In this document: in pieces, positions 60,670 through 64,000 of the stretch
Layout of the letters: each line of letters starts with the position of its first letter
Position numbering within the stretch: position 1 is the first letter of the stretch
Origin: Galbibacter pacificus
GTDB lineage: Bacteria > Bacteroidota > Bacteroidia > Flavobacteriales > Flavobacteriaceae
Direction of reading: 5' to 3'
Length of the DNA stretch: 64,000 nucleotides
NCBI RefSeq assembly: GCF_029603165.1
Contig: NZ_JAQSVC010000003.1
Span: 186,001-250,000, forward strand
Made by a program: the position numbers and the translations under genes
Notes under the pieces: generated by a model
The model's database searches: none
Told to the model about the DNA's origin: nothing
The model's input: the letters and a program-made list of their open reading frames with translations, nothing else

Positions 60670-62037
60670 ATGAAACGGAAAAAGCAGATACAATTTTTGT
60701 TGTTTTTTTGCCTGCTCGTATTGGCAGGGCTCGTGTCAATTCAATACTACCTCGTTCAAAATACATACCAGCTTAACTCTAAAACCTACATCAACGAGGT
60801 TAAAAAACAAATTGCCCCAGTTATTGAATCAACCGAAATGGACTCAATTGAAGAACAGTTTTTTGATGAATTTAAAAACCTCTGCCTTCAAAGAGTAAAT
60901 GACAGCATTACATTAATGCAATTTCGGTCAAAGGCTAAGTTTATGGCAGATTCCATTCAGAAATTAAGTCAGCTTTATTTGCAATCACAGTTTGAAGATT
61001 ACCCCATTTTAAAAGAAATCCGCCTCCGTGCGCAAATAACCCAGATTATTTTTGAGACCAACGGAATATACGACACACTGCTAAAAGCTACCGAAAATCC
61101 TATTATTTTCTTCGGAGATGCTATTCAAGGAAATGCTTTCAACATTAGCACCGGCATTGTACAGTCGTCTGCCGACCAAAAGAAGGATTCCGTCAACAAA
61201 AACCTTAATTATTTTTATAAGCATCATCAAACAACCGACATGGATATTTCCAATTTTCAACAGAAAATATGGGAGAAAATGTTTGGGGTACTCATTGCCG
61301 GTATTGTACTAATTTTTTCGGTTATTTTATTGTTTTTCTATATGTACCGTTCTCTTATCAAACAAAAGAAAATTGCAGAAATAAAAACCGATTTTGCCAA
61401 TAATATAAGCCACGAATTAAAAACTCCGCTTACTTCGCTCAATCTCATTACAAAATCACTGGAAAAAGAAAGCGCTTTTCAAAACTCAGCCTCGGCAAGA
61501 GGGCTTGTAAACGCCCTATCCCGGCAAAACATACGTATACAGACTATTGTAGACCGGGTAACGGAAAGCTCTTTGGAGCCACAAAAAATAGAAGAAAAGA
61601 AAATAGACATTGTTCGGCTTTTAAAAGATGTTATCTCTGATTTTAATACCCCGACACATGATTTAAAAAATGAAATATATCCAGATACATTCATTTTAAC
61701 AACAGATGCCCATCAAATGGAAAGGGTTGTCCAAAACCTGTTGGAAAATGCCGTAAAATACAGTCCGGAAGCAACAGAAATATTAATAAAATCCTATGCC
61801 AAGGATACATTTTACTTTATTGAAGTTACAGATTATGGACATGGAATCCCGGCTCCCGAACAAAAAAGGGTTTTTGATAAATTTTACCGTATCCCGCAAG
61901 GCAACAGGCACGATATAAAAGGACTGGGGCTCGGCCTCTACTTTTGCAAACAGATCATGAAAGCCTTAAAAGGGGCTATTTATATAAAGAACAGCACAAA
62001 AAAGGGAAGTACATTTGTTTTAAAAATCCCCGTTTAA
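60670..62037 (+). CDS. Sensor histidine kinase (RprX-like)
   Basis: 455 residues. Two transmembrane helices (about 9-29 and 205-226) flank a periplasmic domain of about 175 residues with no known sensor fold I can name. The HisKA domain has phospho-acceptor His248 in 'FANNISHELKTPLTSLNLI'. The ATPase part shows the N box 'VQNLLENAVKYSPEA', G1 'DYGHGIPAPEQKRVFDKFY' and G2 'KGLGLGLYFCKQIM'. It phosphorylates the adjacent response regulator; the layout resembles RprX of Bacteroides. The response regulator gene starts 24 bases after its stop. Confidence 0.95.
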   Translation: MKRKKQIQFLLFFCLLVLAGLVSIQYYLVQNTYQLNSKTYINEVKKQIAPVIESTEMDSIEEQFFDEFKNLCLQRVNDSITLMQFRSKAKFMADSIQKLSQLYLQSQFEDYPILKEIRLRAQITQIIFETNGIYDTLLKATENPIIFFGDAIQGNAFNISTGIVQSSADQKKDSVNKNLNYFYKHHQTTDMDISNFQQKIWEKMFGVLIAGIVLIFSVILLFFYMYRSLIKQKKIAEIKTDFANNISHELKTPLTSLNLITKSLEKESAFQNSASARGLVNALSRQNIRIQTIVDRVTESSLEPQKIEEKKIDIVRLLKDVISDFNTPTHDLKNEIYPDTFILTTDAHQMERVVQNLLENAVKYSPEATEILIKSYAKDTFYFIEVTDYGHGIPAPEQKRVFDKFYRIPQGNRHDIKGLGLGLYFCKQIMKALKGAIYIKNSTKKGSTFVLKIPV

Positions 62038-62061
62038 GCAATAATAATTATTCATAAAACA

Positions 62062-62742
62062 ATGATTAAGGTATTAATAGTTGAAGACGATCTGGACTTG
62101 GGCGATTTGCTAAAGCAATACCTGGAATTAAATAAATTTAAGGTTCAGCGGGTATTTAATGGTATTGAGGCACGCGAAGCTTTAAAAGAAAGCACCTTTA
62201 GTATACTCGTTCTGGATGTAATGATGCCCGAAGAAGACGGCTTTACATTAGCTCAAAAGCTTCAACTTCAATATCCCGGATTGCCCTTTCTTTTTGTTAC
62301 GGCCCGAAAAATGAAAGAAGACATTTTAACGGGGCTGAAACTTGGTGCCGATGATTACATTCTCAAACCCTTTGATGCCGATGAACTTATTCTTCGTATA
62401 AAAAATATACTGAAACGCAAACCCCTTATTAGTGAAATTAAAGCCGAAGTATACACCATCGGGAAATACACGTTTGAGCCTAAAAATTTATTGCTTAAAA
62501 CTTCGGACTCAGAAAAAACACTTACTGAAAAAGAAGCTCAGCTTTTGAATTTTTTATATCAAAACAAGAAACAGGTTATACGCCGGGAAGACATTCTCAA
62601 TCATTTGTGGGAAGAAACCGACTTCTTTTCCGGGCGGAGCTTGGATGTGTTTATCAGCCGGTTAAGAAAATACCTTTCAGCAGACAGATCCATTCAAATT
62701 GAAAGTCTTCGCGGTATTGGGTTTCGGTTTTTAACTGAATAA
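62062..62742 (+). CDS. OmpR-family response regulator (RprY-like)
   Basis: 226 residues. The receiver domain (1-118) has Asp52 in 'ILVLDVMMPEEDG' as the phosphorylation site, Thr80 in 'LFVTARKMKED' and Lys102 in 'DDYILKPFDADE'. The C-terminal winged helix (about 130-226) reads 'LLKTSDSEKTLTEKEAQLLN' and 'RSLDVFISRLRKYLSADRSI'. It is a transcription factor expected to bind direct repeats with about 11-base phasing, such as the GGTTAAC triple upstream of the kinase gene. It forms an operon with the kinase. Confidence 0.95.
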   Translation: MIKVLIVEDDLDLGDLLKQYLELNKFKVQRVFNGIEAREALKESTFSILVLDVMMPEEDGFTLAQKLQLQYPGLPFLFVTARKMKEDILTGLKLGADDYILKPFDADELILRIKNILKRKPLISEIKAEVYTIGKYTFEPKNLLLKTSDSEKTLTEKEAQLLNFLYQNKKQVIRREDILNHLWEETDFFSGRSLDVFISRLRKYLSADRSIQIESLRGIGFRFLTE

Positions 62743-62791
62743 TTCATAAAGCAGAAAAACTACATATTATCCCTTTTTCAATAAATAATTA

Positions 62792-62821
62792 TTGTTTTTC
62801 AATAATTTTATATTATTTTTG
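62792..62821 (+). promoter_or_regulatory. Putative promoter of the DUF2975-Xre pair
   Basis: TTG (62792-62794) is followed after 19 bases by TATTTTTG (62814-62821), matching the Bacteroidota promoter layout TTG-N19-TAnnTTTG. It lies 30 bases before the DUF2975 gene start in a strongly AT-rich gap. Confidence 0.6.
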
Positions 62822-62850
62822 TATATATTTCATTTTTTAAATCATGTGTC

Positions 62851-63408
62851 ATGGTGAAACAGATATCCAACATTTTACATATAATGCTACTTGTATTTCA
62901 AATATTTATTTTCTTTTTAACTATTGGAGAAATTATTCATTTTGCAGAAAAATTTGATAAAATCCACAACGATTATTTTTTTGGCATTCATTTATCAGAA
63001 AGTGACACCCCATTAACACATATCATTGTTTTTTGTATTACTATTTTAGTAATGAGCCTTTTGTTTTACCTTTTAAATTTATTTAGAAAAGTCATTTTGG
63101 ATTTTAGAAAAGAATTTGTTTTTACCGAAAAAAATGGAAAGCAATTGAGAAAAATAGCCTTTGGATTAATTATAATTGGTTTGACCATATTAACGGTCTT
63201 TCTAATATTTTTCCCTTATAAGACTAATTATGAAATATCTAATGCCAATGACAATACAATTAGATGGGTATACAATTTAGGACTATTCGTTGGAAAATTA
63301 ACTTCTTTGCTATTTCCCATTTTTATTCCGGCACTCTTTTTTATGCTAATCTCAAAATTGATCAAAGAAGGTAACATTATTAAAACCGAAAACGACTTAA
63401 CCATATAG
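62851..63408 (+). CDS. DUF2975-family membrane protein
   Basis: 185 residues with four predicted transmembrane helices ('IMLLVFQIFIFFLTIGEIIH', 'IIVFCITILVMSLLFYLLNL', 'IAFGLIIIGLTILTVFLIFF', 'LLFPIFIPALFFMLISKLIK'). The two central helices are separated by 'RKVILDFRKEFVFTEKNGKQ', the DUF2975 pattern. Such proteins usually precede a small Cro/C1-type regulator gene, as here (gap two bases), and their function is unknown. The local sequence is very AT-rich. Confidence 0.85.
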   Translation: MVKQISNILHIMLLVFQIFIFFLTIGEIIHFAEKFDKIHNDYFFGIHLSESDTPLTHIIVFCITILVMSLLFYLLNLFRKVILDFRKEFVFTEKNGKQLRKIAFGLIIIGLTILTVFLIFFPYKTNYEISNANDNTIRWVYNLGLFVGKLTSLLFPIFIPALFFMLISKLIKEGNIIKTENDLTI

Positions 63409-63410
63409 TT

Positions 63411-63614
63411 ATGCCCATAATTATTAATCTTGATGTAATGCTTGCCAAACGAAAAATGCAGAGCAATGAGCTTGCCGAAAAAATAGGCATCACGACCGCA
63501 AACCTTTCAATTTTAAAAACGGGAAAGGCTAAGGCTATCCGGTTTTCAACTTTAGAAGCTATATGCAAGGAGTTAGACTGTCAACCGGGTGATATTTTGG
63601 AATACAACCAATAA
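63411..63614 (+). CDS. Cro/C1-type (Xre) transcriptional regulator
   Basis: 67 residues. The single helix-turn-helix domain reads 'VMLAKRKMQSNELAEKIGIT' with 'TANLSILKTGKAKAIRFSTL' and 'EAICKELDCQPGDILEYNQ', as in the YozG-like group that is found next to DUF2975 genes. No sensor domain is present. The ATG at 63411 lies two bases after the DUF2975 stop, so the pair is co-translated. It ends at a strong terminator shared with atpC. Confidence 0.92.
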   Translation: MPIIINLDVMLAKRKMQSNELAEKIGITTANLSILKTGKAKAIRFSTLEAICKELDCQPGDILEYNQ

Positions 63615-63645
63615 AAAACGTCCCGCAATTGCGGGACGTTTTTTT
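63613..63645. terminator. Bidirectional terminator between the Xre gene and atpC
   Basis: CGTCCCGCAA and TTGCGGGACG form a perfect 20-base palindrome, flanked by A6 on one side and T7 on the other. It terminates the Xre gene on the plus strand and atpC on the minus strand. Confidence 0.9.
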
Positions 63646-63671
63646 ATATATTTTTGTTTGTTTATGCTAAA

Positions 63672-63950
63672 TTAATCTGCTAAAACAATCACTTTATTGT
63701 TGTTCATTTCTACGGTTCCGCTGTTTATTGGCAATAAGGTTATCCCCTTTTCGCCTTTCGAAAATTTAGAGGCAACTTCTTTCCCTAATTGAATATCCCC
63801 ATAGATTTTCACGTTCCCCTTGCCCAATAAAGATACGATAGGCGCGTGATTATCCAACATTTGAAATTCCCCATCTACGCCCGGCACAACAACCGAAGTA
63901 ACTTTTCCTTTAAACAATGTAGCCTCGGGGGTTACTATTTCAAGAATCAT
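63672..63950 (-). CDS. atpC: ATP synthase subunit epsilon, short form
   Basis: 92 residues. The beta-sandwich N-terminal domain is complete ('MILEIVTPEATLFKGKVTSV', 'DGEFQMLDNHAPIVSLLGKG'), but the C-terminal helical hairpin of about 45 residues that inhibits the enzyme in E. coli is absent. The short form is common in Bacteroidota as I recall it. The subunit joins the central stalk (gamma) of the F1 part. atpD should precede it beyond the right edge, and the shared terminator follows 27 bases after its stop. Confidence 0.95.
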   Translation of the reverse strand: MILEIVTPEATLFKGKVTSVVVPGVDGEFQMLDNHAPIVSLLGKGNVKIYGDIQLGKEVASKFSKGEKGITLLPINSGTVEMNNNKVIVLAD

Positions 63951-64000
63951 AGTTATTTGTTTATTTGTTAATTATCAATTGTTATTTATCAACAAGATAA

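Noticed and set aside
1-64000. CRISPR array, rRNA, tRNA or complete insertion sequence
   Set aside because: I looked for regular spaced repeats, tRNA T-loop sequences and transposase motifs and found none; the inverted repeats present are short and intergenic.

Overview
The window is chromosomal DNA from a gliding-type member of the Bacteroidota, most likely a (marine) Flavobacteriaceae. The evidence is direct: a T9SS translocon gene (sprA), the mutY-ssb-gldE-gldD block, AT-rich intergenic DNA with TAnnTTTG promoter boxes, almost no Shine-Dalgarno sequences, many SusC/TonB-type receptors, a 29-residue COX24/AURKAIP1-like basic protein next to HU and RNase G, and a short ATP synthase epsilon subunit. 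I see no rRNA, tRNA, CRISPR array, prophage or intact insertion sequence. Most of the window is core genome with several accessory cassettes.

Layout. 0-13 kb (minus strand): a VanZ-like gene overlapping gcvH, the giant sprA, ruvA, the malic enzyme/PTA fusion maeB, queG and ruvB. 13-22 kb: an acyl-CoA oxidase-like enzyme, a DUF3332 lipoprotein, and a phytate cassette (beta-propeller phytase, TonB-dependent receptor, TPR-HTH regulator). 22-25 kb: rpmA and an unusually long rplU, a DUF4199-like protein, an EamA transporter. 24.7-30.5 kb (plus): a probable metal-acquisition cassette (small Cys protein, Met/His-rich outer-membrane protein, TonB receptor, PepSY membrane protein, lipoprotein), then a decayed DUF3667 gene. 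31-37 kb: gldD, gldE, ssb, mutY, HU, the 29-aa protein and RNase E/G. 36.8-42.5 kb (minus): a GntP permease, GH29 fucosidase, RidA, D-threonine aldolase/D-serine dehydratase-like enzyme and M19 dipeptidase, probably one catabolic unit.

42.6-47.5 kb: a membrane protein, winged-helix regulator and creD with matching palindromic operators; a DUF5009 acyltransferase; an unexplained 0.46-kb gap; recX; and a YciI-like gene broken by a one-base frameshift. 47.5-55.2 kb (minus): a cupin/JmjC-like protein and a biotin cluster (bioF, bioD, bioA, a SET-domain protein, a ketoacyl synthase, bioB) with no bioC or bioH in view. 55.2-64 kb: an M61 peptidase, a GNAT enzyme, a DUF5916 outer-membrane protein, a secreted protein divergent from an RprXY-like two-component system with three helically phased GGTTAAC repeats between them, a DUF2975/Xre pair, and atpC at the edge.

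The most promising leads are the biotin cluster, in which a ketoacyl synthase and a SET-domain methyltransferase occupy the place where pimeloyl-forming genes would be expected; the self-contained creD regulon with duplicated ACTTTG-N5-CAAAGT operators; and the metal-acquisition cassette. All functional statements are read from sequence motifs without database searches.
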